From: CAZJYC01 sp964550165
Lineage (GTDB): Bacteria > Acidobacteriota > Aminicenantia > Aminicenantales > Aminicenantaceae
Assembly: GCA_964550165.1 (NCBI GenBank)
Contig: CAZJYC010000066.1
Coordinates: forward strand, 1-13,658
Direction of reading: 5' to 3'
DNA: 13,658 bases
The notes under the pieces: model-generated
What the model saw: only the letters and a program-made list of their open reading frames with translations
The model's database searches: none
Told to the model about the DNA's origin: nothing
Translations under genes and position numbers: made by a program
In this document: positions 6,711 through 13,652 of the stretch, piece after piece
Numbering within the stretch: the first letter of the stretch is position 1
Layout of the letters: the number at the start of each line of letters is the position of its first letter

Positions 6711-7421
6711 ATGAAGCTTGCCGTCAACATCGACCATTTCGCAACCATAAGAGAAGCCCGCCGCCATAGCGAGCCTGAGCCGGTTCTGGCAGCACTGCTC
6801 GCAGAACAAGCAGGGGCGGAGGGAATCGTCTGCCATCTCAGAGGGGACAGACGCCACATCAAAGAAAGGGACCTGAAGCTGCTGAGAGAAGTTGTCAAAA
6901 CAAAGCTCAACCTGGAAATGGCTGCCACGGAAGAGATGAGAAAGATAGCTCTGGAGGTGAAGCCGGATGTTGTTTCGCTCGTCCCGGAGCGGCCGGAGGA
7001 GTTGACCACAGAAGGCGGCCTGGATGTCATCGCCAACGAAAAGAATCTGGCTCGTTTCATCCAAGACCTGAAAAAGGCAGGAATAAGAGTCAGTATCTTT
7101 GTTGACCCTGATCTAAAGCAAATCGAGGCCTGCCGCAGAGCGGGAGTGAACCTCATCGAAATCAACACCGGAAAATATGCGGACCTGAAACCAGGCGAGG
7201 AACGCCAAAAGGCCTTGGACGAAATCAGGAAGGCTGCTGAACACGGCCATAAACTGGGCCTGGAAATCCATGCCGGCCATGGGCTGGATTATAAAAATGT
7301 GCGTTCGATCGTCGCCATTCCCGAAATAACGGAACTCAGCATCGGCTTTTCTATCGTCGCCCGGTCGGCAATCGTCGGCGTCGAATCGGCAGTCAGGGAA
7401 ATGGCAACCTTGATTGAATAA
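6711..7421 (+). CDS. pdxJ: Pyridoxine 5'-phosphate synthase
   Basis: PdxJ closes the pyridine ring in DXP-dependent vitamin B6 synthesis, joining 1-deoxyxylulose-5-phosphate to 3-amino-2-oxopropyl phosphate to give pyridoxine 5'-phosphate. The 236-residue TIM barrel fits the family length. It has NIDHFATIREAR (6-17), HLRGDRRHI (42-50), LNLEMAATEEM (66-76, catalytic Glu69), PDVVSLVPERPEELTTEGGLDV (85-106) and HAGHGLDY (187-194, catalytic His190). Two positions differ from the usual pattern: Gly45 where HLREDRRHI is common, and Phe213 in SIGFSIVARSA where His is usual. The ribosome site GGAGG lies 5 bases before the ATG and is the strongest in the window. The 21-bp hairpin separates it from glmM. 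The partner gene pdxA is not in this window. Confidence 0.97.
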   Translation: MKLAVNIDHFATIREARRHSEPEPVLAALLAEQAGAEGIVCHLRGDRRHIKERDLKLLREVVKTKLNLEMAATEEMRKIALEVKPDVVSLVPERPEELTTEGGLDVIANEKNLARFIQDLKKAGIRVSIFVDPDLKQIEACRRAGVNLIEINTGKYADLKPGEERQKALDEIRKAAEHGHKLGLEIHAGHGLDYKNVRSIVAIPEITELSIGFSIVARSAIVGVESAVREMATLIE

Positions 7422-7447
7422 TCGTTCGGGCCAACAAGGGAGCCGCC

Positions 7448-8674
7448 ATGGATATCAAAATCAACTTAGACCGGCTGAGAAAAGATATTGAGGGGCTTGC
7501 CCTGATCGGACAAGACCTTTTGGGCGGTGTCACAAGGCCCTCTTTCAGCAAAGCTGACCTTGAGGCAAGGAGCTGGCTCAAGGAAAAGATAAAAGAAGCC
7601 GGCCTCTCCCTCCGCGAGGACGGAGCCGGGAATATCTTCGGCCGGATAGAGGGCGAGGGAAAGACAATCATGGCCGGCTCCCACATCGATACCGTCATCA
7701 ACGGCGGAAAGTTTGACGGCTCGGCCGGAGTCCTTTCAGCCCTGGAATGCTTGAGGAGCATAGCGGAAGCAGGCCTCCGCCTCGGAAAACCCCTGGAAGT
7801 GGCTTCGTTCACCGACGAAGAAGGGAATTTGGTCGGAGACTTCATGGGGAGCCGAGCATTTATTGGAGCCCTCGATAAGGAATTGTTGGAGAAAGGATTC
7901 ACTCAGTTTGGCCCCCCTCTTAAAGAGATACTGCAGGGAACCGAATTCACCCTCGAAAGCATCCTGGAGGCTCATAAGCACCGGCCCGAAATAGAAGCCT
8001 TTATCGAACTCCATATCGAGCAGGGGCCTGTCCTGGAAACTGAGGGAAAGCCCATCGGCATCGTGAACTCCGTTGCGGGAAAGCACTATCTTGTGTGCAC
8101 CTTTCTGGGAGAGGCAAGCCACGCCGGGACCACTCCTCTCGAGCTCCGCCGGGATGCCTTTTTGGGGTTGGCGGATTTTGCGCTAAGAAGCACGCGGTTT
8201 GTTGCCACCCAGCATTACGGCAGCATGGTGACCGTAGGAAAAGTTCATGTGAAACCCGGAGCGTTCAGCATCGTTCCCGGCCAGGTCGATTTTTCTTTCG
8301 AATACAGAAGCACCTCCAGGGAAACCCTCCAAGAGCTAGAGAAGTCACTCTTTGCTCTTGCCAATGATGTTGCTTCGACCCGCGGCCTTGAGTTTGCTTC
8401 AAAATTTATGGACAAAACTGAGCCCGTGAATATATCTCCCCGAATCACCAGTTTAATGAAAGAAGAGTGCGAAAAATTCGGCTATCCCTTCATGGAGCTT
8501 TCAAGCGGCGCGGGCCATGATGCGCAGATTCTGGCCAGTGTCGCAGAAGCCGGGATGATCTTCATTCCCTGCCTGGACGGCATCAGCCATTCGCCGCAGG
8601 AGACGATCAAATGGGAAGACCTGGAAAAGGGCGCAAACCTTCTGCTTCATGTTTTGCTGAGGCTTGCGGCTTAG
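7448..8674 (+). CDS. M20-family Zn-dependent amidohydrolase (N-carbamoyl-L-amino acid hydrolase / allantoate amidohydrolase type)
   Basis: This is a cytosolic dinuclear metal amidohydrolase of the hydantoinase/carbamoylase (HyuC, AllC, ureidopropionase) branch of M20. The 408 residues carry the expected ligands: His79 in GSHIDTV, Asp90 in GGKFDGSAGV, Glu124/Glu125 in FTDEEGN, His189 in ELHIEQGPVLE and His357 in GAGHDAQ. The dimerisation-domain signatures are SHAGTTPLELRRDA (224-237) and the C-terminal GISHSPQE (378-385). It starts 26 bases after pdxJ at an ATG preceded by AGGGAG, so it probably shares that transcript. Substrate (N-carbamoyl amino acid, allantoate, ureidoglycolate, beta-ureidopropionate) is not fixed by the motifs, and no hydantoinase, allantoinase or purine-catabolism gene is adjacent. 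An amino-acid salvage role is the cautious reading. Confidence 0.9.
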   Translation: MDIKINLDRLRKDIEGLALIGQDLLGGVTRPSFSKADLEARSWLKEKIKEAGLSLREDGAGNIFGRIEGEGKTIMAGSHIDTVINGGKFDGSAGVLSALECLRSIAEAGLRLGKPLEVASFTDEEGNLVGDFMGSRAFIGALDKELLEKGFTQFGPPLKEILQGTEFTLESILEAHKHRPEIEAFIELHIEQGPVLETEGKPIGIVNSVAGKHYLVCTFLGEASHAGTTPLELRRDAFLGLADFALRSTRFVATQHYGSMVTVGKVHVKPGAFSIVPGQVDFSFEYRSTSRETLQELEKSLFALANDVASTRGLEFASKFMDKTEPVNISPRITSLMKEECEKFGYPFMELSSGAGHDAQILASVAEAGMIFIPCLDGISHSPQETIKWEDLEKGANLLLHVLLRLAA

Positions 8675-8689
8675 CAAAATCAGGATTTC

Positions 8690-9112
8690 CTAATAATCAT
8701 CCGGCGAGGGACGGAAGGTTCTCTCTTTTTTCTTTCGAGAGTGTTTCCTTTTCTCCTCGAGCATTTTGAGCTTGGCTCTCTTGGAGCGTTTTCTTTTCTG
8801 GCGCCGGATTTTCTCAATCCTCTGCCGCTCTTCACTCTCCTTGCCCCGGATCATGGCTTCTATCTTATTGGCAAGAATGCGGCGCGCGAGGAAGCGATTC
8901 AGGGTCTGGGAGCGTTCCCTCTGGCATTTCACTTCAATCTGGGTAGGGATGTGCTTCAAATAGACACAGGTCGAAGCCTTGTTGACTTTCTGGCCGCCTT
9001 TGCCGCTTGAGCGGACAAATTTTTCGATGATATCTTTCTCAAAGATACCCAGGCCCTCCATCTTTTTGCGCAGGGCATCTCCCTTTTCTTTGCTCACGCT
9101 GAAAGTCATCAT
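8690..9112 (-). CDS. Release-factor-like GGQ protein, probable ribosome rescue peptidyl-tRNA hydrolase (PF00472 type)
   Basis: The 140-residue protein consists of the catalytic domain of class I release factors without any codon-recognition domain. Residues 32-80 read FVRSSGKGGQKVNKASTCVYLKHIPTQIEVKCQRERSQTLNRFLARRIL, with the GGQ tripeptide at 39-41. A long Lys/Arg-rich segment follows (88-132). Domain layout and the basic tail resemble ArfB (YaeJ) and mitochondrial C12orf65, which hydrolyse peptidyl-tRNA on stalled ribosomes or on split large subunits. The sequence looks closer to the C12orf65-like bacterial group than to ArfB, but that is a judgement by eye. ATG codons at 9112 and 9109 are both possible and neither has a strong ribosome site. 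It converges on the M20 gene, with 15 bases between stops. Confidence 0.88.
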   Translation of the reverse strand: MMTFSVSKEKGDALRKKMEGLGIFEKDIIEKFVRSSGKGGQKVNKASTCVYLKHIPTQIEVKCQRERSQTLNRFLARRILANKIEAMIRGKESEERQRIEKIRRQKRKRSKRAKLKMLEEKRKHSRKKKERTFRPSPDDY

Positions 9113-9145
9113 CTTAAATTAGCACTCAACAGACAAAAAACACAA

Positions 9146-9160
9146 GCTCTGTCCCCTTTT
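9146..9160 (-). repeat. Partial copy of the hairpin repeat near the rescue-factor gene
   Basis: On the minus strand this reads AAAAGGGGACAGAGC. Its first 12 bases equal the left arm and most of the loop of the 21-bp repeat at 6670-6690, after which it diverges. It lies about 33 bases upstream of the rescue-factor start codon. Together with the complete copy at 9219-9241 it may mark the two ends of a roughly 95-base element. Confidence 0.5.
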
Positions 9161-9179
9161 ATTTTCCGCTTTTTTTTCG

Positions 9180-9208
9180 TTGACGGGATATTTTGATTTT
9201 TATAAACT
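9180..9208 (+). promoter_or_regulatory. Probable promoter of the M14 peptidase gene
   Basis: TTGACG (9180-9185, five of six to consensus) is followed after 17 bases by TAAACT (9203-9208), or after 15 bases by TATAAA (9201-9206). A transcript starting near 9215 would carry the 9-bp hairpin at 9219-9241 at its very 5' end, directly before the ribosome site. The -35 box is convincing; the -10 choice is not settled. Confidence 0.45.
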
Positions 9209-9218
9209 CACTTCTCGG

Positions 9219-9241
9219 AAAAAGGGGCCTGTCCCCTTTTT
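9219..9241 (+). repeat. Hairpin repeat, copy 2 (inverted), in the M14 gene leader
   Basis: Arms AAAAAGGGG (9219-9227) and CCCCTTTTT (9233-9241) form a 9-bp perfect stem around the loop CCTGT. Bases 9220-9240 are the exact reverse complement of 6670-6690. The hairpin ends one base before the GAAAGGAAA ribosome site of the M14 gene (ATG 9254). It could stabilise the 5' end of the mRNA, attenuate transcription, or simply be a dispersed repeat. Confidence 0.7.
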
Positions 9242-9253
9242 GAAAGGAAAAAC

Positions 9254-10915
9254 ATGATACACAAGAAAAAATATTTGATTACGAGCTTTGCCTTGAGCGT
9301 CTTTGTCTCAGCTTTTCTTATTTTCTCAACCCCGTCTTCTTCTCAAGACAAAAATGGTCCCCTAACTGTTGCCGAAACGAGCGGCTTCAGCGCAACATCA
9401 AGATACGCTGACGTGATTAACTTCATCATCGAGCTCGAGCAGCTAAGCCCGTTGATTCGCACGGAAACGCTCTGCACGAGCGCCGAAGGACGGGCTGTTC
9501 CCCTCCTTGTCATCGGCAAACCAGCTCCTTCCTTTCCCTCAGAGCTTCGCCATGACGGAAGGGCGGTCGTCTACATCCAGGCCAACATCCACGCCGGCGA
9601 AGTCGAAGGGAAAGAAGCGTCCTTGATGCTTGCCCGGGATATCGTTCTCAAGGAAAAACCGCCCTATCTGGACAAGCTGGTGATTCTCATCGCGCCCATT
9701 TTCAATGCAGACGGCAACGAAAGAATCAGCCCGGAAAACAGGCGCAATCAGGCTGGCCCGGAAAAAGGAGTTGGTGTCCGCACCAACGGCCAGAACCTTG
9801 ATCTGAACCGCGACAGCATGAAGCTGGAAAGCCCGGAGCTTCAGGGCCTTGTCAGAAATGTCCTGATGCGCTGGGATCCCGCCCTTCTTGTCGATTGCCA
9901 CACAACCAACGGTTCTTACCACCAGAATCCGGTGACTTACTCCTGGCCCCTCAACCCCAACGGTGACTCCTCAATCATCACTTACATGAGGGATAAGATG
10001 CTTCCAGAGATCTGCAAGAATCTGGAAGAAAAATACAAAACATTTTCAATTCCCTACGGAAACTTCGGCAGAGAGCCCGAAAAAGGCTGGCACACTTTTG
10101 ACCACCTTCCCCGCTACGTCAGCAACTACACCGGCTTGAGAAACAGGCTCTCGATACTCGATGAAAATTACTCTTATGCTGACTTCAAAACGCGGGTCGC
10201 CGGCTGCTATAACTTCCTGCGGGCTATCCTGGATTACTGTGACAGCCACAAGGATGAAATCCATCAGCTCATCGCTGAAGCAGACCGGAAAACAATCCTC
10301 AGGGGGTTTAGTCCTTCCTCGAACGACACATTCGGCGTGGAATTTGAAGTGAGGCCTCTCAAAGAAAATGTCACCATCCGCGGCTATGAAATGGAGATTA
10401 CGCCGAGGGAAGGCACCTGGCCCCTGGTCAAGAAAACAGACAAGGAGAAAATCTATAACGTCCCCTATTACGCCGATTTTTTCCCAAAAAGAAGCATCTC
10501 ATTTCCGTATGCTTATCTTATTCCTTCTCCCGACTCTGAAATCATAAAAAAACTGCTTCAGCACGGCCTTCTGGTGGAGAGGCTGACAAAACCTGTAACC
10601 TTAGAAGTAGAATCGTTTCGCCTCAAAGAAATCAAAGCGAGCCAGCGGCTCTACCAGGGACACTACATGAACTCCGTGAAGGGCGAATACTTTGTCGAGC
10701 AAAAAGAATTCCCTGAAGGGACTCTTTTCGTCCCGACAGCCCAGCCTCTGGCCAATCTGGCTGCTTACCTCCTTGAGCCGGAGAGCGACGACGGGCTGCT
10801 TGTTTGGAACTTCTTCGACCGCTATCTTGTCCCCCAGTGGAGCCGGGAGCCTCAGACCTATCCCGTCCGAAGGCTCTTAAAGCCAGTGAATCTGGCAAAA
10901 GAGGCTGTGAGGTAA
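9254..10915 (+). CDS. Secreted M14-family zinc metallopeptidase
   Basis: This is an exported zinc carboxypeptidase-like enzyme of 553 residues. A Sec signal peptide covers about 1-31 (basic MIHKKK, hydrophobic 8-24, polar SSSQDK). The M14 domain follows at about 45-330. It has the zinc motif HAGE (His113, Glu116) in NIHAGEVEGKEA, NADGNER (151-157), LDLNRDSMKLESPE (182-195) with the substrate-binding Asn-Arg, and the third ligand His216 in DCHTTNGS. The catalytic Glu is probably E304 in ILDENYSYADFKTRV. Residues about 350-553 are an extra C-terminal region I cannot assign to a named domain. The ribosome site AAAGGA lies 6 bases before the ATG. Exact specificity is unknown; peptide scavenging outside the cytoplasm is likely, together with the M28 enzyme nearby. 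Confidence 0.9.
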   Translation: MIHKKKYLITSFALSVFVSAFLIFSTPSSSQDKNGPLTVAETSGFSATSRYADVINFIIELEQLSPLIRTETLCTSAEGRAVPLLVIGKPAPSFPSELRHDGRAVVYIQANIHAGEVEGKEASLMLARDIVLKEKPPYLDKLVILIAPIFNADGNERISPENRRNQAGPEKGVGVRTNGQNLDLNRDSMKLESPELQGLVRNVLMRWDPALLVDCHTTNGSYHQNPVTYSWPLNPNGDSSIITYMRDKMLPEICKNLEEKYKTFSIPYGNFGREPEKGWHTFDHLPRYVSNYTGLRNRLSILDENYSYADFKTRVAGCYNFLRAILDYCDSHKDEIHQLIAEADRKTILRGFSPSSNDTFGVEFEVRPLKENVTIRGYEMEITPREGTWPLVKKTDKEKIYNVPYYADFFPKRSISFPYAYLIPSPDSEIIKKLLQHGLLVERLTKPVTLEVESFRLKEIKASQRLYQGHYMNSVKGEYFVEQKEFPEGTLFVPTAQPLANLAAYLLEPESDDGLLVWNFFDRYLVPQWSREPQTYPVRRLLKPVNLAKEAVR

Positions 10916-11734
10916 TTATTTCTTTTTTTTCTTCGAAGAGACAAGGAATTTGCCGCAGTTTTCGCAGATGTAGATATCGTTACTTCCCTCTATGGCTGAG
11001 CCCATTCCAGTAGCCACGTTGATATTGCAACCCTGGCAAACTCCGTCCTCCACTTCAGCCACAGCAAAGCCGTACCTTTCCATAAGCCTGTCGAACCTGT
11101 CCAGCAAGGCCGCGTCGAGTTCCTGGCGAATCATATTGGCTTGATTTTCAAGCTCCTTGAGCTGTTTCTTGTCTGCTTTCTTCTTCTTCTTAATCTCTAT
11201 GGACTGGAGCTTGTGGAGAAGGCTTGCCTGGCTGATGATTCTATCCTCTTGAGGAAGATGCAACTCAACCTCTGAAAGAACCTTATACAATTCGGCTTTA
11301 TTCTTGGCGTCGAACAGCCTATGCCTGAATCCTGGCTGCCTCAGGAACTGGGCCAGGCCGGCAAAAAGATGGTTAAAAAGGCCGGGGATGGACGGATTCC
11401 AGACAACAAGGATGACGAGATGGACTTTTTTGTGATCCACGGCTTCAAAGTCGACCCCTTTGACTGATCTCCCCACGGCAACAGCCATCTCTCCATCGGT
11501 GTCCACCCGGGCATGAGGAAGGGCGACACCATGCCCGATCGCGGTCGATTCCAGACGTTCTCTATCGATGATGCGCGTCAGGATGAGTTTTTTGTTCTTG
11601 ATAAGCTTTTGTTTGTCTAAAACATCCAGAAGCTCTTCAAAAGCTTGAATCTTTTTTGTGGCTTTAAGTTCGAAAATGACTTGAGAGGGTTTGAGGTATT
11701 CGGAAAAATTAGATCCTTTCAGATGACTGCTCAT
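10916..11734 (-). CDS. Fusion protein: PTS EIIA (fructose/PtsN-type) domain + coiled coil + C4 zinc ribbon
   Basis: The protein has 272 residues in three parts. Residues about 15-160 form a PTS EIIA type-2 domain with GHGVALPHAR (67-76), phospho-acceptor His74, and the second conserved histidine His105 in KKVHLVILVV. Residues about 165-225 are charged and helical (KKKKKADKKQLKELENQANMIRQELDAALLDRFDRLMERYG), probably a coiled coil. Residues 230-267 are a zinc ribbon with ligands Cys233/Cys236 (GVCQGCNI) and Cys257/Cys260 (IYICENCGKFLV), as in the C-terminal part of zf-RING_7/CT398-like proteins. No sugar permease is nearby, so a regulatory PtsN-like role is more likely than transport. The ATG at 11734 lacks a good ribosome site. 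Its TAA stop directly abuts that of the M14 gene. The fusion and its meaning are my reading. Confidence 0.85.
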   Translation of the reverse strand: MSSHLKGSNFSEYLKPSQVIFELKATKKIQAFEELLDVLDKQKLIKNKKLILTRIIDRERLESTAIGHGVALPHARVDTDGEMAVAVGRSVKGVDFEAVDHKKVHLVILVVWNPSIPGLFNHLFAGLAQFLRQPGFRHRLFDAKNKAELYKVLSEVELHLPQEDRIISQASLLHKLQSIEIKKKKKADKKQLKELENQANMIRQELDAALLDRFDRLMERYGFAVAEVEDGVCQGCNINVATGMGSAIEGSNDIYICENCGKFLVSSKKKKK

Positions 11735-11748
11735 CTCAGCAATTTATT

Positions 11749-11757
11749 ATTCTAGCA
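11749..11757 (-). promoter_or_regulatory. Possible extended -10 promoter of the EIIA-zinc-ribbon gene
   Basis: On the minus strand TGC then TAGAAT (five of six to consensus) forms an extended -10 element, without a convincing -35. The start codon lies 15 bases past it, so the leader would be only about 8 bases, which would fit the lack of a Shine-Dalgarno sequence. Weak evidence. Confidence 0.25.
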
Positions 11758-11852
11758 TAAAACTCAACCTCTAGAAAGAGAGAAATTTAACCCAAAATTG
11801 ACGTTCTCACTTTTATCGGCTATTTCGGAAATTAAATTTAAGAACAACAGGA

Positions 11853-13469
11853 TTAGCGGTCTTTTCTCCGGAAAGAACTCGACTCCTTGAACTGGGGAAG
11901 ACCTTTAGCTCCAGAGAGCAGGGAGATAATTTCCCGCGCCCAGCGGGCGATCTGGATTGTCCCCTGGAGGTCCCAATCCTCCTCTATCTCATCCGTGACC
12001 TGGTGATATTTATTTCTCTGATATTCATCGCGTTTGCTCACTATATAGCTCTTGTTCTTTCCTTTTGAGGTAATCCCTTCATGAAGCCAGACTGCCGGAA
12101 TGCCTGCCCGGGCAAAGCTCAGCTGATCCGAGCGGAAGAAAAACCCGAAATTGCCGCCTCTTTCAGGAATGTACCGAAGACCCAGATTCTCTGCAGCCCG
12201 CCGGCAGTAATCATCCAGGTCTGAATGCTTTGCGCCGATGGCATAAACATCCTCTGTCTCACCCCAGACATTGGTCATCTCAAAATTAAGGTTGGCCAGG
12301 ACAGATGATTGAGAAAAAGGAAGGTGGCGGGCAAAATAATCCGAGCCAAGAAGACCTTCCTCCTCGGCTGTTGCAGCCAGGAAAACAAGGCTGGCTTTGA
12401 GCTTCTCCGGTTGCCCGGAATAATAGCGAGCCAGAGCCAGAAGCGTTGCTGTTGCCGAGCAGTTATCCACAGCGCCGTTGTAGATTTGGTCCCCTTCCTT
12501 GTTCGGGTCCTTCTCCAGATGGTCATAGTGAGCGGAGAGAATGATGTAGCGGTCTTTGTTTCGCCCCTTTTTGGCCCTGATGAGACCTCCCACATTTTCC
12601 ACAGAGACAGGGCGGAAGGATGGCTTCTGGCGCACCCGCACTTTCAAGCCAAGAGGAATCGGCTTAAAATTATCATTTTCTGCCCTGGCGAGAAGCGCCT
12701 CATGGTTGAGTCCAACCACGGTCAGCGCTTTCTCGGCTGCTCTTTCATGGAGCCAACCCTGGAGGAAGAGCTTAGTTTCTCTATCAGGAAGAAAAAACCT
12801 TTCGCCAGACCAGGAGTTCCGGACCACATCCCAGCCATAAGAGGCGCCTTTGGTGTTATGGATGATGAGTATTCCCGTTGCTCCCAGCTCAGATGCCTTC
12901 TCAAATTTATAGGTCCAGCGCCCGTAGTAGGTCATCTCTTCGCCGTCAAAGATTCCGCCCGGATAATTGCCTGGCTCGTTGATTTCCACCAGAAGCACCT
13001 TTCCCTTCAGGTCTGTGCCTTTGATATCATCCCAGTTCCTTTCAGGAGCCTGGATGAAGTAGCCGCAGTAGATAAGCTCGCCCTCAACGCCTTCGGGACA
13101 GTCTTCCCGCTGAGAATTGACGACAAAATCTTCATGGATTCGATAGCCAATGGTCACTTCATCCGAAAAAACTTCCAGGCTGGCATTCCTGTCCGGCTGG
13201 CTGCCTTTGAGGTCGAAAGCCTGGCGGAAGCTCTTTCCAAAAAGCGGCTCGAGCCCCAGGCCTCGAAAGAAATTCTCCTGGTAAAGCGCGGCCAGAGCCA
13301 AACCCTGAGTCCCGACAGAGCGGCCTTCGAGAAGGTCATCGGAGAGGAAGCGGATATGGGCTTCGATTTCCTCCGCGGTTATGGGCTTGACCGCAGTTCC
13401 GGAAGGTTTGCAGCCCCAGACCATAAACAGAATAAGCAAACCGATGATGCTGACCTTAAGACTTCTCAT
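11853..13469 (-). CDS. M28-family metallopeptidase, lipoprotein with PA-like insert
   Basis: This is an exported aminopeptidase-type zinc enzyme of 538 residues, anchored as a lipoprotein. The signal peptide MRSLKVSIIGLLILFMVWGC ends in a lipobox with Cys20. Residues about 117-277 contain a protease-associated (PA)-like region (GELIYCGYF, LKGKVLLVEIN, KASELGATGILIIHN). The peptidase core has SAHYDH (His314), NGAVDN (Asp335), AEEEGLLGS (Glu369/Glu370), NFEM (Glu397 where Asp is more usual) and the final ligand His489 in YHQVTDE. I chose ATG 13469 because AAAGG lies 9 bases upstream; ATG 13478 has that box touching the codon, and TTG 13508 is unsupported. A 118-base gap separates it from the downstream EIIA gene. 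It could act with the M14 peptidase in protein degradation. Confidence 0.92.
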   Translation of the reverse strand: MRSLKVSIIGLLILFMVWGCKPSGTAVKPITAEEIEAHIRFLSDDLLEGRSVGTQGLALAALYQENFFRGLGLEPLFGKSFRQAFDLKGSQPDRNASLEVFSDEVTIGYRIHEDFVVNSQREDCPEGVEGELIYCGYFIQAPERNWDDIKGTDLKGKVLLVEINEPGNYPGGIFDGEEMTYYGRWTYKFEKASELGATGILIIHNTKGASYGWDVVRNSWSGERFFLPDRETKLFLQGWLHERAAEKALTVVGLNHEALLARAENDNFKPIPLGLKVRVRQKPSFRPVSVENVGGLIRAKKGRNKDRYIILSAHYDHLEKDPNKEGDQIYNGAVDNCSATATLLALARYYSGQPEKLKASLVFLAATAEEEGLLGSDYFARHLPFSQSSVLANLNFEMTNVWGETEDVYAIGAKHSDLDDYCRRAAENLGLRYIPERGGNFGFFFRSDQLSFARAGIPAVWLHEGITSKGKNKSYIVSKRDEYQRNKYHQVTDEIEEDWDLQGTIQIARWAREIISLLSGAKGLPQFKESSSFRRKDR

Positions 13470-13531
13470 TTGGTTCATCCTTTCGTCGTTAATAAGTCCA
13501 TCACACAAATTTCATCTTAGATTTTATTTAA

Positions 13532-13648
13532 CGAATACACACACATCGCAGATTCATGTTAATGTCACTAGAGTTTACACACATCATAAACCCTGGATGA
13601 CAAGTTTATATACATCGTGAACTCAAAAATATCAACACATCGAGAACC
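13532..13648. repeat. Four degenerate ACATCG-centred repeats in the right-end intergenic region
   Basis: ACATCG or ACATCA occurs at 13543, 13581, 13612 and 13637, spaced 38, 31 and 25 bases apart. The two central units are the most alike (AGTTTACACACATCATAAAC and AGTTTATATACATCGTGAAC, period 31). The consensus around the core is roughly T-A-n-A-y-ACATC-g-n-gAAC. Within units, short inverted arms such as GTTTA and TAAAC flank the core. The cluster occupies the gap between the minus-strand M28 gene and the window end, so it may be an operator array or a degenerate minisatellite. Confidence 0.5.
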
Positions 13649-13652
13649 TTAA

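Noticed and set aside
6843..6850. GGGGACAG inside pdxJ as another copy of the intergenic repeat
   Set aside because: Only the 8-base core matches, with no inverted arm; it encodes part of the conserved HLR-DRRHI loop and is likely coincidence.
12270..12290. Loss of an M28 metal ligand (NFEM in place of the usual NxDM)
   Set aside because: Glu for Asp is conservative, can still bind zinc, and I believe NFEM occurs in other M28 members; all other ligands are intact.
12309..13520. Plus-strand open frame of 403 codons opposite the M28 peptidase
   Set aside because: The minus strand has a full M28 motif set and lipoprotein signal; the plus-strand product shows no recognisable features or ribosome site.
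13532..13648. ACATCG repeats as a CRISPR array
   Set aside because: Units are degenerate, spacing is irregular (38, 31, 25), the conserved core is only about 6 bases, and no cas gene is present.
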